Both the position numbers and the translations under genes were made by a program. Of a DNA stretch of 64,000 nucleotides, positions 12,330 to 23,973 are shown in pieces; the stretch's first letter is position 1, and each line of letters begins with the position of its first letter. The DNA comes from Arcuatula senhousia (lineage: Eukaryota > Mollusca > Bivalvia > Mytilida > Mytilidae). The notes under the pieces were generated by a model, which was not told the origin of the DNA, ran no database searches, and was given only the letters and a program-made list of their open reading frames with translations. The stretch lies in NCBI GenBank assembly GCA_963971305.1, contig OZ020317.1, positions 21,284,001 through 21,348,000 of the forward strand, read 5' to 3'.

Positions 12330-12897
12330 TAAATTCACTCACTCCCCCATACTTATCAAACTTAATCCCAAATAGGTTTAATGAAATTCACAACTATAAC
12401 ACCCGAAATTCTTCCCTGATCCAACCCATTCGAACTAGAACCTTCTTATATACAAATTACTTTCTGCCTTCAACAGTCAGATCCTGGAATTCACTTCCTT
12501 TGTCGGTACAATTATTGCCTACATTGAATAGCTTTAAATTCTTTTTTAAAAATAAATTGAAAAAAAACCGTTTTACTACTATCATGGCAATCGTAAAAGT
12601 CAAATTCTACATGCTCGTCTTCGTATGAGATGCAGCAATCTTAATGAACATTTGTATGCAAAAAATTTGGTTCCCTCTGCACTTTGCGAGTGTGGATCTG
12701 TCGAAACCACATCTCACTTCTTACTACATTGTCCGAAGTATACCGAAATGAGAACTCGTCATTTACTATCTTTACGTTTGCCTGTCAATATCACGACAGA
12801 CTTGCTTCTTTACGGCTCTACTGATCTTCCTTCAGATACGAATCTACATATTTTTACATCAATTCAGCGTTACATTCTTGAAAGCAAGCGATTTTGA
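12254..12897 (+). pseudogene. LINE C-terminal region in two shifted frames
   Basis: From about 12254 the protein continues in a second frame ('TETGWEKLCDRRETHRL', 'LPSTVRSWNSLPLSV'). Near 12570 it moves to a third frame ('HGNRKSQILHARLRM') that ends at 12897. The last frame contains CECGSVETTSHFLLHCPKY, a Cys-Cys-His-Cys motif common at the C terminus of CR1-type reverse transcriptases in marine invertebrates. Two frame changes in 650 bp confirm this copy is inactive. Confidence 0.75.
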
Positions 12898-13240
12898 TCA
12901 TAAAGATCATACATTATACCTCTTAAACCTCTTCACAATTTTTCCCTCTCTCACTTTTCACACACAACTTTCCCTTTCAAATTTAACTTAACATCATTCT
13001 TAACCACTTTCATTTGACCCTTTGTTTTTTATTTTTCCTTCATGTTATTCTTATGTGTTAACATTTATTTTTGCATTTAATAATGAACTGATTTATTTGT
13101 TTCACCCTCGAGTTATAGTATTACGGTAATTTAATTTGGTATAAAGGAGACGGATTAACATAAGACTCTAAGTCTTGTTTCCGAATCCTATTAATTAATT
13201 GTATTGTTGATGACTGAAATTGTAAATTGTATATATGTTA

Positions 13241-14571
13241 GAGGCAATAGGTATAATTAGGCATTAAGCTTAAATCCTAGGCAATAAGATAATACCTAGT
13301 CATTAGTGTTAATGCCTGAATAGAATTTGGCATTAAGCTTAATGCCCAGGATTTAGGTCTAATGCCTGATTTTTTATCATGAAAATTATTCTTATTGCCT
13401 AACCAGATAATCTGATACATAATGAAAAGAAAATTTGAAATTAAAGATTCAATTTTAGTAAGTTTAGCTGAAATCATATTTCTTTGGATACTAGTAGGTA
13501 GCCCAATTTCAAACAAAATCAAATATTATTTAATTCTAATATTTTTTGTATATTTAAGCTCACCTGGCCAAAGGGCATTTGAGCTTATGCCATCACTATG
13601 TGTTCGTCATTGTCCGTCGTCCGTTAACAATTTCAGAAATCTTCTCCTCTGAAACCACTGAACCAATGAAACTGAAACTTTGCATATTGGCAATACGATA
13701 AAAAACGTAGCAAAATGGTATCATAATGTTTTTCCATGTTCTTGGCTTCTAGAAAGAAAACTACAGCAGATACAGAAAAGCTGTTGCTTGCTTAAATGTT
13801 CAGCTTAATTAGCTCTACAAAAGTCTCAATAGGGTCGAAGTTGTCATATGACCCTTTATAGAGGTTACGGCCCCTAAAATAAGTTTTATTTATATTTTTT
13901 TTGGAAGGAAAACTGTAGCAGGTAGAGAGAAACTGTTGCTTGCTTAAATGCTCAGCTCATTTAGCTCTACAAAAGTCTTCATAGGGTCGAAGTTGTCAGA
14001 TGACCCCTTATAGGGGTCAGGGCCCCTTAAAGGCGAAACATATTGTTTTTGGCTTTTAGAATGAAAGCTATTGCAGATCTATAGAAAAAGCTGTTGCTTG
14101 CTTAAACATTCAGCTCATTTAGCTCTACAAAAGTTTTCATTAGGTTGAAGTTATCAGATGAACCCATATAAGCGTTATAGCTCCTAAAATAATATTTTAA
14201 CATGTTTTGGACCAACAAAATGAACTATCGTAGATAGAGAAAAGCTTGCTTTAAAGTTCAACTAATTTAGCTCTACAAAAGTCTTTACATAGTTGACATG
14301 AAGACCAGGTGAGTGATTCAGGCTCCTGGGAGCCTCTTGTTTCAGTTACACTTATTAATATTGAAACTTTAATTTCAATTTTCTTTTCATGATGTATCAG
14401 ATTATCAGGTTAGGCAATAAGAATAATTTTCATGGAAAAAAATCAGGCATTAAACCTAAATCCTAGGCATTAAGCTTAATGCCAAATTCTATTTAGGCAT
14501 TTACGCTAATGACTAGGTATTATCTTATTGCCTAGGATTTAAGCTTAATGCCTAATTATACCTATTGCCTC
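13241..14571. mobile_element. Fold-back element with about 220-bp inverted arms
   Basis: The left arm starts GAGGCAATAGGTATAATTAG and the right arm ends with its complement at 14571; TA flanks both sides (13239-13240, 14572-14573). Within the arms the motif GCATTAAGCTTAATGCC and variants repeat. The arms (about 13241-13465 and 14345-14571) are complementary over almost their full length. The space between them is filled by the pearl-like element at 13557-14341. A degraded relative surrounds the hAT insertion at 41704. Confidence 0.7.
13557..14341 (+). mobile_element. Pearl-like element, family A, nested copy
   Basis: It starts with the AGCTCACCTGG hairpin variant and ends with AGGTGAGTGATTCAGG plus the AGGCTCC/GGAGCCT hairpin and CTTGT, as in 3119-4457. 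A short GTCC/GTCG stretch lies at about 13608-13626, and about four diverged copies of the 165-bp core follow. It sits exactly in the loop of the fold-back element. Confidence 0.65.
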
Positions 14572-14573
14572 TA

Positions 14574-15140
14574 ACATATACATTATTTAATTAGTTAATA
14601 AAATATGTTTACACTTAAATTCTGTCATCATTTGGAAGGCATCGGACCTTTTCGAAAATACCGGGTCTCGCGTTATTTTCGCTTATTTATTTACAAACGG
14701 TAACAAAACAAAACCTTTTTTTTGTTGTTAATGACAATAACTTTCTCAATAAATAATAACTATCTAACGAACAAACACTAGTTGTTTTGTTTTTACACAA
14801 ATATGGCTTTCTCTCGCGAGAATTCGATACTGTAGTGACCTTTTTCCCCAATCTCCGAAACAGCTAGAGTACAGTCAATCCTACGTCAGACATCTTCGCG
14901 AGCTTTTAGGGCAGAGCCATTATCATACTAAATGGACAAAGAAGTACTCGCGTCATAGTGGGAGAATTCATCATGTACTTTGGAAAGGATTGGGTCCCGT
15001 GTGCAGAAAAAAGATTTCTGAGATATATATGTTTAAAAAATGGCATTTTTATTATAATAAAGATACGTACTGTACCTGTCTTTTCTAATCCGAGACCAAC
15101 ATAAAATTAAACGAACTACTTTCATGACCTTAATATCTTT
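14574..15140. other. No gene recognised
   Basis: Mixed AT-rich and moderately GC-rich DNA with no supported exon. Confidence 0.4.
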
Positions 15141-15145
15141 GCAGT

Positions 15146-15525
15146 TTTAATATACTCGTTTTATTGCTTTATGACAAAAGAGCAATTTCCATTGATAGTT
15201 CGCAAAATGCTGCCGAATTTTAAACAACAATATGTCAATAATACAAAATAATGAGATGTGGAAAAAGTGTACGCGAAACAGCCCACAATCAAGCGGCAAT
15301 TCAGAAAAACCACAATGGACAACCGTCAGCAGCCTTCCATGAGGCCATTTGGCACTGCTCGCGGTTCTGCAATTGGGCCCATGGTCGAAATAAAATGCAT
15401 ATAATTCAAATCCAGTCCTGAAATAGTCATAATACCCCATCTCGCAACATTTGGGATGGACGGACGAACGGACCCGAACACTATAGCTATATGCCCCTTA
15501 CTTTCGTAGATGGGGCATTAAAACA
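15146..15525 (-). repeat. Dispersed repeat Y with ACGG tract and GGGGCAT hairpin end
   Basis: The block 15160-15420 is the reverse complement of repeat Y near 20460-20660 (both contain 'gtacacttattccacatct' in the forward sense). It is followed by a gacgga-type tract at about 15455-15475 and a terminal 'atgccccttac...tagatggggcat' hairpin. The end resembles those at 21443, 55321 and 62837. Confidence 0.5.
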
Positions 15526-15976
15526 GCCACGGATATTATTTCAGATGAACGTTTCAAAGTTTTGATTTTGTGAATCGTGTATGCTTGTAATGTATCTAGA
15601 TGAATACAACATGTATTAGGGTTCTTAGCCGAGGAGACTTCCAGGACCAATCATAAAACACTCAGCTGAACCACACAAGTCTCTTTTATCAGGCAAATAA
15701 CCAAAACAAGAGTCTCTAACCCAGAGTGCAACATATTTGGTAAGTAACATTAAAGAAATTAGTTAGGATAGAATCAAAATTAAACAATATAGAAAAAAGA
15801 ACACGGTTACAAAGCCCCCTCCTTAAAACAGGCTTAAACTGATGGAAAACATTTCCAAGGGGAGAACTCTTAAAATGTTGATATGACCATTTTGACTTTG
15901 AAATCACTTTTGTAGATCTCAATAAGCTAAACAATTTTGCAATTCTAACTTTCCCTCTAGCACTTAAGATAAATTA

Positions 15977-16255
15977 ACAAGAGGCTCCCAGGAGCCTGGA
16001 TCGCTCACCTGGTCCTCAAGCCATAAGAGTCTTCTATAAGGAGTCATCTGACATCAACCAAATGAATTCTTTTTTTAGCCTAATGTGCTGAAGGTTTAAG
16101 CAAGCAACAGTTTTTCGTCTGAAATACTATTCCGACATTCTTTGAGCAAATAACATGAAAAACGCTATTTTTGAACTTGAAAGGGCCGTAAACACTGTAA
16201 GGGGTCATTTGACAACATTGATCCAAAAGAGACTTTTGTTCATTTTGTTCATGAG
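15977..16255 (-). mobile_element. Pearl-like element, family A, truncated
   Basis: The reverse-oriented terminal hairpin (acaagAGGCTCCcaGGAGCCTgg) is followed by 'tcgctcacctgg' and about one and a half core units. The opposite hairpin end and the GTCC tract are missing. Confidence 0.6.
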
Positions 16256-16371
16256 ATACGGATTTTTATCACATCGAGTTAGATATTTGTCTAATTAGGA
16301 AACGAGCATTTGCGAGTTTCCTTTGACAAATATCTAACGAGTGTAATAAAAATCCGTATTTCATCACTTGT
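16248..16371. repeat. Long near-perfect hairpin
   Basis: Arms of about 50 bases, beginning GATACGGATTTTTATCAC and ending with the near-complement ATAAAAATCCGTATTTC, surround a short centre ('aacgagcatttgcg'). Matching GTTAGATATTTGTC and GACAAATATCTAAC lie inside the arms. It may be a small MITE or the core of a larger one. Confidence 0.6.
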
Positions 16372-19300
16372 AGTTGTGAAACCTTTTTCTCTAACTGTCT
16401 AACGTGAATGTAAATTTGCCCCAAAATTACTTATTAAGTTATAACTCGTAGAAAAATATAATCCAATATGTGTTCAGTTTGTTTAGCAAACATGTGAAAA
16501 AAAAGTGGTCAAATACTTTTTTTATTAAAAATTTCAATTAAAAGTAGACTTTATAACATAAAAACGTTTTTGTGCAATTTTGGATATATTTTGTTTGGTT
16601 CTTTTTATTCAGGCGAGATCAACAGGTGTTCAGACAAAAGTAAGCACGCTTTCCACGAGATGCGTATCTAACTGCAGTGTTAGGACAGCCAATCAAATTT
16701 CTTGAAATTGAATATCACATCGTGCGGAATTTTTCGATATGTTTTCACCTGTTCAACAGTTTGAACTATTTTCGTTTTGAGCACTTTTTGTTCAATACTT
16801 TTTTTAACCTTCCAATGTTTTGATTTGAGTGCTGCTGATGAGATGATGACGCAACGTCAGAAACTGCTACTCATTACACAAAAAATATTTTAAATTTTAA
16901 TGACCGGTATTTTATCTAAACTATTTTCAGTGGAAGTGTTCAGTATTATTTATCAAATGAAAGCTTATTAATAAACCCAAATTGCAATATACAATTTTTT
17001 TTTTAATCTGACTTGTGTAAAAATTAGAAGCCACCGACAATCTCGGTAACGTAATAATTTTCGTTGTCCCGTGTAACAGAAGCAATGTAATTATCGAACA
17101 TAATTCTACATAATTCCGCGAAATTTTGCAGTAAAACTTTGCAAACTGGCATGAATGTTCTTTGACATCAGTTCATTAAGTGTTATATCTTTCATCGTTA
17201 TTTTTTTAATGGCAAAGAACGGAAATTCAGTAAAGAATCAGAAATAAGATTTTGTCCCGACTGAAATGTTTATTCCTTAGTAAGAAACCAGCTTAGTTAA
17301 AATGGAATTCGCATCAGCAAACATATAACAAAAACTGTATCAACATTAAGTACTTTTATAATGCATTCAAATTTCCAAGCGGTTTCATTCTGCCAATCCA
17401 ATTTGTGTCTCAACTCTACCTTTCTTTTAGTCTAGCAATAATGTCACCACGTAAAAATCAGCGTCACTCATTGTTAGGCTTAAAATGCGATGTTACTATT
17501 TTTAAATAAAAATGAAAAACATTTATTTAGTTTTAGTATCAGTCAAAAGTACTCAACAAGCACTGTCGAAATTAACATTTTTTTTAGTTTGCCTCATTAG
17601 TTGCTCAAATTATCAAAACTATAAAATGTCTAGTGAAGGTTTTTGACGTTTATTTTGATATTCTCACGTTTCGATTATGTTTATTCGTTGTAAATAAAAA
17701 GGATGTTGAAAAATAAATTCATTAATACGATTGTGTTGTAATAACTCATAATTACATATTGAAAGACAGACAACAATGCATATTATTAAGCGATTCTTTC
17801 ACTCAATAAAAAGGCCATTAATGAATGACCATGTACATGTATTACAATATTGTTATAAAGTTGACTGACTTTCATAAACATGATAAAGTAAATAAAGGAA
17901 GATATATTGTGTATTTGAAAAGCAGTTGTACTGATAATGGGGGTATTTCCTTTCCAAAAGGTGTTTGTGTTGTAAATGGATATTAAAAATAGACAGAGGG
18001 GAAACATTTTTTTAAAGTTATTTCACAGAAAATCGTAATATTCCGTAAATTTTTACCGCATCTGAAATATATAAGTCGGTTACATCAAAATTTTAGTAGC
18101 CATCGAAGAATTGTGAACGTATAAAATAAATGAAAAAGATAAAAGAGTATATTGTTTTCTTTGTATCATTTTACTTAGTATCTATTTAATAAGTAAGCTT
18201 GCCATCTGAATTTAAAACAACAAAAGGAAAAAAAAACGTAACTCAGTTGAATAAAACCACAGTTAAATAACTTAAAACATAGACAATCTAAAAAAAAATA
18301 AGAACAGAACGCAGAATGTGTATCAAACTATATTTTGAAAAAATATACAGACTATACTAAACTACACTTTTTACAAATAAGCATTATTTTTAGCTACAGC
18401 ACGCAATTGAAATCCATGGCTAAAAATCGTCAAAAGTCAAGTTATTTTGACGTCGTTTTCGTGTTACAACATCGGGTAACAATATTTGACGTAACGTAGT
18501 TACTCTTTGAAATATGCATAAACTGCATAACCAACTTACCCATTTTGATATTTATAATCTGCAATAGTTTTTAGTCTGGTACAGACTAGAGACTCCATGA
18601 AGACTGAATCACTTCCCTAATTGAATTTCTAGAACAATTTGGGTAACGCAACATGTAGCTTTATAGGGTACCAGTAGTAAACATTCCAAGACAAATACAA
18701 ATTTTACAATTTCAAAGGGACTTCTTGGGATTCATATAAAGAAGAAATGCATAACTTGATGTAAATAGCATTGGCCTATAGATTTTCTTTACCTTTGTGA
18801 TAAATTTGTAAATTCTTACTTATACACATGGTTAAGAGGTATTATAGTTTGGCTTTAAATTTTGGTTACCTAAGTACTTTGCTTTTGATTCTAATAACCT
18901 TGCAATTATTTTGATAAAATGGTTGTTAATGAGAGGTTATTCTTTGAAATATGAATAAACAGCATAACAGAATAAATCATTTTATTGACCCTTTATCAAC
19001 GCACCTGGGCCAGTTTGATACCCTGACTTTAACATACATAGTAATAACTGATTTCAAACTAAATACATAACATGAACATCCCTTTGAGTTTTCAGATTTA
19101 ATCATTAACCTTTAAAAACTGTCTTTTCTTTCATTATCTAAAAGTTTGCACACCTTGTATCATTGTCATAAATGGCATAAGAAAAATAGGTGGTTTTTTT
19201 TTTTAGAAAACCAGCATTTAGTGATTATACTGATAATGTATCTTTAAGTTGTGAAAGAAAAAAGTCAAAGACTTCAAAAATGTTTCTTCCAGTACTAGTC

Positions 19301-19500
19301 CATCTGATTTGGGTGTTCACATTTTGATGGACACTTCTTGATACATGAAACACAAAAAATCAAAGCATTTCTTAAAAAAAATATTAATAGTAAGATTAAA
19401 AACAAATCGCTACCAAACTATAAATTCTCTCTATCACAATAAAACCTGGTTCAATAAAGAACATGTACACGTATCATGTGTATATTACCACTTTATGGTG
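16372..19500. other. No gene recognised
   Basis: About 3.1 kb of AT-rich DNA. I see no credible exons. Near 18985-19020 'ccctttatcaacgcacctgggcca' (split) resembles the body of the SINE at 56653-56891 and is probably a SINE remnant. Confidence 0.4.
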
Positions 19501-19509
19501 TTTATTCTA

Positions 19510-20015
19510 AGACTTGCAGGAACTGCTTACTCTTCCGGAGCACCTGAGTTCACTCTCGTTTCGACTTGAGTTCACGTTGCTGAATGTGGCTTTGTTGTTA
19601 TGTGTGTGTGTGTGTTTGTTTTATGTTGTTATGTGGTTTGTTTTGTTGTGATGAGGTTTTGTCTTTGTCTTTACGGTTTTATGATACTGATTACCCCTTT
19701 GGTACACCTTTGCTTCTTTGTACATTTTAATATAGATTAGATACAGTTTATGTATTTTCATGTTTCTTTACTTCAGATAAAGAAGGTAATCGACAACAAA
19801 CTACGTTTTTGGGAGATTTATCAATCATTAAAACATACATAAAACAGAACACTTATTTCTCAAAAATGATATGAATTATAAAACTTGACTATCTCGGGAT
19901 TTGACACACTGATTCGACTGTTAGCAACGCCACGGGTGTGCTTTAGCAAGCAGAAACTGCTTACTCTTCTGGAGCACCTAGGTTCACTCTTGTTACGACT
20001 GGAGTTTGGAGTGTT
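19510..20015 (+). repeat. Dispersed repeat X, two copies
   Basis: Copies at about 19520-19600 and 19895-20010 carry 'tactcttccggagcacc' or a one-base variant, then 'gttcactct' and 'acttgagtt' (second copy 'actggagtt'). A TG-rich stretch at about 19595-19660 follows the first copy. Copies diverge by several per cent. Confidence 0.5.
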
Positions 20016-20455
20016 GACTGATATTCAGTTATTTTGTGTTTCCATGTTTTACATGTAGTCTGTTTTTGTCCCGTTCTTGTTGGTGTTTATACTGGTTTTG
20101 TCTCTGCCCTTTCGTACTTTGACATTCGGGTACCCCATTGGTTCCTCTGTTTCTCTCAGGTAGCTGTCAGTAACAGCGAGTGTTCTATAGCGAGTGCCTT
20201 TACCGTTCTTTCGTTTTTCTTGTTGTCTTTTGTCTAAGGTTCTCTCTAGTGGAATTGAACTTTGATCGACTTAATTTTTATTGTATGTTTAGTTTTTGTG
20301 CTTTGTCTAGGAATATTGATAGGGTTGGTCCCAAAAAAACTACTTTAAATAACCCCGCCACATATTATATGTGCCTGTCCTAAACCAGGAATCTTTGACA
20401 AAGCTTTTGTTTGTACTTGTCTTTTTGGTGTTTTCTGTTCCTTGTTTAAGAAGGG

Positions 20456-20665
20456 GGTCTATCTGTGATTACTTCAGGACTGGATTTGAATTATATGCAT
20501 TTTATTTAGACTATGGACCAATTGCAGAACCGCAAGCAGCGCCTACTGGCCTCGTTGAAGGCTACTGGCAGTTGTCCATTGTGTTTTTTTTTCTGAATTG
20601 CCGCATGATTGTGAGCTGTGTGGCGTACACTTATTCCACATCTCATTATTTTCTATTTAAAATTT
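20456..20665 (+). repeat. Dispersed repeat Y
   Basis: It shares 'ggactggatttgaattatatg', split across the copy, and 'gtacacttattccacatctc' with copies at 15160 (reversed), 21259, 43645 and 52770. It contains no maintained reading frame across copies. Confidence 0.5.
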
Positions 20666-20699
20666 CATAAATAAAAAAATGTGATGATGTGCACATGTC

Positions 20700-20950
20700 A
20701 ACTACATATATGGTATATGTACTTCTTGCATACCAAGTGTCATTAAGTTCTGTTCAGTAGTTTCAGAGGAGTTGCGCACGCAAACTGTGATCACAGACGG
20801 ACTGACGAATGGACCAATAAAAAACATAATAACCTCTGCAACTTTGTTGCATTGTGAATATCTATGATTTTATCTGATTTGAGCATAGGAGTTGGAAGGT
20901 TGGCACCATAAAACCGGTTTAACCCACCATTGCATTTACAACAAGAATAT
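20700..20950 (+). repeat. Pearl-like fragment
   Basis: It contains 'gttctgttcagtagtttcag' and 'gaggagttgcg', as in the tandem array at 35180-35780, then 'cagacggactgacgaatgga' and 'gcaactttgttgc', a decayed form of the hairpin at 35747-35779. It ends with 'gacataatgccccatcttgc', a motif also found at 62830. Confidence 0.45.
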
Positions 20951-21254
20951 GTCCAAAAGACATAATGCCCCATCTTGCATCATTTTATTTCAAGTTGATT
21001 CCAAAAGTACAATGAAGTCTAATTCTATGATGATTTATAAAGTTTCATGATACAATACTTTCTTCATGGTAAAGTAATTTCAACCTTTAAGTAAACATAA
21101 GTGTAACGCCCGATTTCTGAGCATGTTCAATCAACCATGAAGATGATGAGAAATGTACAATTTTATGATGATTTTTTATTGTTGACATCCTGATTTATGT
21201 ATGTGTATAAAGTTTATGAAGTTTCACGATGATACCAAACTTCCTTCATGGTAA

Positions 21255-21475
21255 CGTAACCGCCTACTGGCCTCGTCGAAGGCTATTGGCGGTTGTCCAT
21301 TGTGGCTTTTCTGAATTGCCGCTTGATTGACATTTGTGGGCTGTGTCGCGTACACTTATTCCACATCTCATTATTTTCTATTCAACCTAATTTGGGACGG
21401 ACGGACGGACGGATGAACAGACCCGAACACTATATGCCCCCGTACTTTCATAGATGGGACATAAAACGTGTACCA
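21255..21475 (+). repeat. Dispersed repeat Y with ACGG tract
   Basis: A partial Y copy (to about 21385) runs into (GGAC)n at 21395-21412 and a terminal 'tatgcccccgtac...atgggacata' imperfect hairpin. Confidence 0.5.
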
Positions 21476-22411
21476 AGTAAAGCTGATTAAAATTCCTTGA
21501 AAGCAACATACCTGCCTCACCTGCTTACGGTGTTTATAGTTCACAACTTATTCGATATGGCAGGCCTTGTACAATTTTTTTCTGATTTTTTATACGACAC
21601 CGCTGTCTCCATGACCGACTCATAGACCAAGTTGACAAGAAAATACGTCCCATACGGTCCCTTAAAAAATTCTTCCTTCATTATCAGACACTGGTGGGAA
21701 AATTCAAAATAAAATTGAACGTATTGGTTAGTGATTGTTTTGATTAGTGTTTTGCTAAATGTTGTACTGAGATGATCATCCTATTATCCCTATATGTCTT
21801 CACAAATGTGTTGCATTGTGTGTTACTGCCGGTCCTTAAGATCGCAATGGAAGAGGGAGGTTTGGCGCGCCATAAAACCTGGTTTAACCCACCATTTCAT
21901 TGGAAATCCCTGTACCAATTAAGTCAGGACCATTGCAATCCTTAACTATTCGGGTGTGTCTTCTATGTTTTGTCTTTTCTCTTGGACATTGAGATTGATC
22001 TTCCAAGTTCGATTATTTTGTTATTACCTTTATTTGAAACAAAATTTTCAAACGTAAAACATGGAATAGTTTTTATCGTTTGCTAAGCGACTATCTTATC
22101 ATAGCCAAATAAATATGGAAAAAAATTAAACCGAATACTTTTGTAAGATAAGCAATTACTACCTTATAATGCTTTTTATAACAATTTAAAGTGTTTTCGA
22201 TAAATACACAACACAAAGCAGCTTTAGCAGCAATGTCTGATATGGTAACTACTAGTAAGCGAAACAACTCAGTTAATTTAGAGAAAATATGAAAAACACT
22301 ACTTCTTTTTTAACATTTTATTATTTAATTTTGCGAAAAGCTTCAAAAATGTTGTTTCAAACTATGCAAATTGTTACAAAGATTAGGCATCAGTCATAAT
22401 ATGATAAGGCA
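21476..22411. other. No gene recognised
   Basis: This is presumably the 3' flank of the GT31 gene. At about 21868-21900 'ccataaaacctggtttaacc' is a dispersed motif shared with 20905, 23940 and 45485. Confidence 0.35.
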
Positions 22412-23380
22412 TCAGTCATAAAAAACAGTATCCTGTATTGGTTTGTCATGGCTAAAACGAAAGGGATTTGGCAGTGTAATATTAGTGTTAAAGGTATGAA
22501 GTTTGATGATATTTTCAATAGAAGCCTTATGGAAAATAACATTTTGCTGACAGAATTCTGGCTTCACGTATTTTTGAATTTTCATAACATCTTTCTTCAC
22601 TGCAAATTTGATTTTATCATTGTCACTATATAAATTAACAGACAGATTATGATTTAATATCCAATTCCTTAAAGATGTGTCACCAAAGCCCATGTCTCTT
22701 AATGAATCTTTCGGGCAATTCCTTTCACCACAATACGTTTTATTGGCTACGAAATTAATGATATCATTTCCAAATACAACAAACATTTCATCAATCCAAA
22801 CGTATTTCCTTTTGAGTCGTTTGTGCATCAGTCCATAGTATAGTCTTCGTGACTTCAATTTGTCTAACCGATTAAATATTTGTGGAACACAAGGGAACGC
22901 ATCATCGTCCATTTTCAACCCTAGCAGAGTGTTTGGGAAGTTTTCATGTATGTATTTTATCCAAACATACATTTTCTCCCCAAATTTGACTGCCCATCCA
23001 TGGTGAGTAACGTTTAAAAATAATACATCTTCGTGTCGTGCCTGTTCTTTCAGAAGACGGTCCGTGGGTAAATCGAGCAAGAATCTATATACAACTTCAA
23101 ACGGTAGATTTTTTGCCGTTTTATTTAAAGTATCCAACCAAGTTTTCCGAATAATATTCCGCAAAACAATATTAGACTCCTTGCTCAATATCCCTATTAC
23201 CATCAGTGGTTTGTTTTGGTATTTGGTATCCGCATCATGGTATTTGGTATCCGCATCATGGTATTTGGTATCCGCATCAGAACTGAAGTTAAAATAACCA
23301 GCATAATAGATGCTAAACATGAAAATTATGACAATCGGAAAAGTCTTAACCATGAATGACTTTACAAAGCTCCTCTTCAT
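22412..23380 (-). CDS. Beta-1,3-galactosyl/N-acetylglucosaminyltransferase-like protein (GT31)
   Basis: This is an intact 322-residue frame. Residues 1-10 are basic, and a membrane segment at about 11-30 makes it a type II Golgi protein. The stem holds three DADTKYH heptads (residues 35-55). The catalytic part has the GT31 signature 'RNIIRKTW' (74-81), the metal-binding DDD in 'LKMDDDAFPCV' (158-160), and 'GFGDTSLRNW' (231-240) in place of the usual EDVxxG block. Several N-glycosylation sequons are visible. The family transfers Gal or GlcNAc from UDP-sugars in beta-1,3 linkage to glycans in the Golgi; the exact donor and acceptor cannot be read here. At 322 residues it is of normal family length. 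'CAATAG' four bases upstream of the ATG could be a splice acceptor for a 5' UTR exon. Confidence 0.8.
   Translation of the reverse strand: MKRSFVKSFMVKTFPIVIIFMFSIYYAGYFNFSSDADTKYHDADTKYHDADTKYQNKPLMVIGILSKESNIVLRNIIRKTWLDTLNKTAKNLPFEVVYRFLLDLPTDRLLKEQARHEDVLFLNVTHHGWAVKFGEKMYVWIKYIHENFPNTLLGLKMDDDAFPCVPQIFNRLDKLKSRRLYYGLMHKRLKRKYVWIDEMFVVFGNDIINFVANKTYCGERNCPKDSLRDMGFGDTSLRNWILNHNLSVNLYSDNDKIKFAVKKDVMKIQKYVKPEFCQQNVIFHKASIENIIKLHTFNTNITLPNPFRFSHDKPIQDTVFYD
23211..23280. repeat. 21-bp coding tandem repeat in the GT31 stem
   Basis: Three nearly identical 21-bp copies ('tatttggtatccgcatcatgg' type, one base under a full unit quoted as tatttggtatccgcatca) encode the DADTKYH heptads. The period is a multiple of three, so unit gain or loss keeps frame. 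Confidence 0.85.
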
Positions 23381-23536
23381 ATCTATTGATAAAATAGAAT
23401 AAAAATCAGGTTATAATTGATATTTACGTTGGTCACATTGCGTTTTATTTCAACTGTTATGTTAATTGATGATTAATTCATTGATAACAATTTTTAAGTA
23501 GGTTATAGTACCAGATTAATTCCTCGCCTTTTAAGG

Positions 23537-23720
23537 ACAGTGGCGGATCCAGAGGGGGGGGGTTTAGAAGGTCGGAACACCCCCCCCCTTTCTTCAAAAA
23601 TTTTAATTTTTTGTGTAGATTTAAAGCAATAATGGTCTGGAACCCCGCCCCCCTTCTGGCCCACACAACACAGTATGTTGAACCCCCCTTTCGAAAATTT
23701 CTTGATCCGCCTATTAAGCA
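23537..23720. mobile_element. Small MITE with GGCGGATCC ends
   Basis: The left end 'agtggcggatccag' plus a G-run and the right end 'ttgatccgccta' are inverted copies. The interior has C-runs. The ends resemble hAT-type MITE termini that are common in invertebrates. No clear target duplication was seen. Confidence 0.5.
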
Positions 23721-23973
23721 GATGGAAGACAGTGATCATGTCACCAGCCAAAATATTGGTTATGGTTACTGTAGAGTTCTGTTCAAAAAGGTCTGTAATT
23801 TAAAACATATCTGCCAAAAAAAACATGGATCGTTATTTGAGATGTTAAATAGAACTTTAAAGAAAGTCTATGAAGGCTTGTTTTAAACTACGAAATTGTT
23901 TATATTCTCATCAAGTCAAACTTGAAATTGTAAGACCGCACCATAAAACCAATTTTAACATATGGCAGTGAAA

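Larger units (their letters stand above)
9110..13235 (+). mobile_element. CR1/L2-like (Jockey superfamily) LINE, nearly full length, frameshifted
   Basis: One polyprotein-like frame encodes, in order, an N-terminal hydrophobic region with a 2A-like motif, an endonuclease, a reverse transcriptase and a C-terminal Cys/His motif. It is broken by frame changes near 10460, 12250 and 12570, with no other stop codons, so it is a young but dead copy. A non-coding 3' tail of about 330 bp follows the last stop at 12897. The 5' boundary is approximate. It abuts the fold-back element at 13241. Confidence 0.8.
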
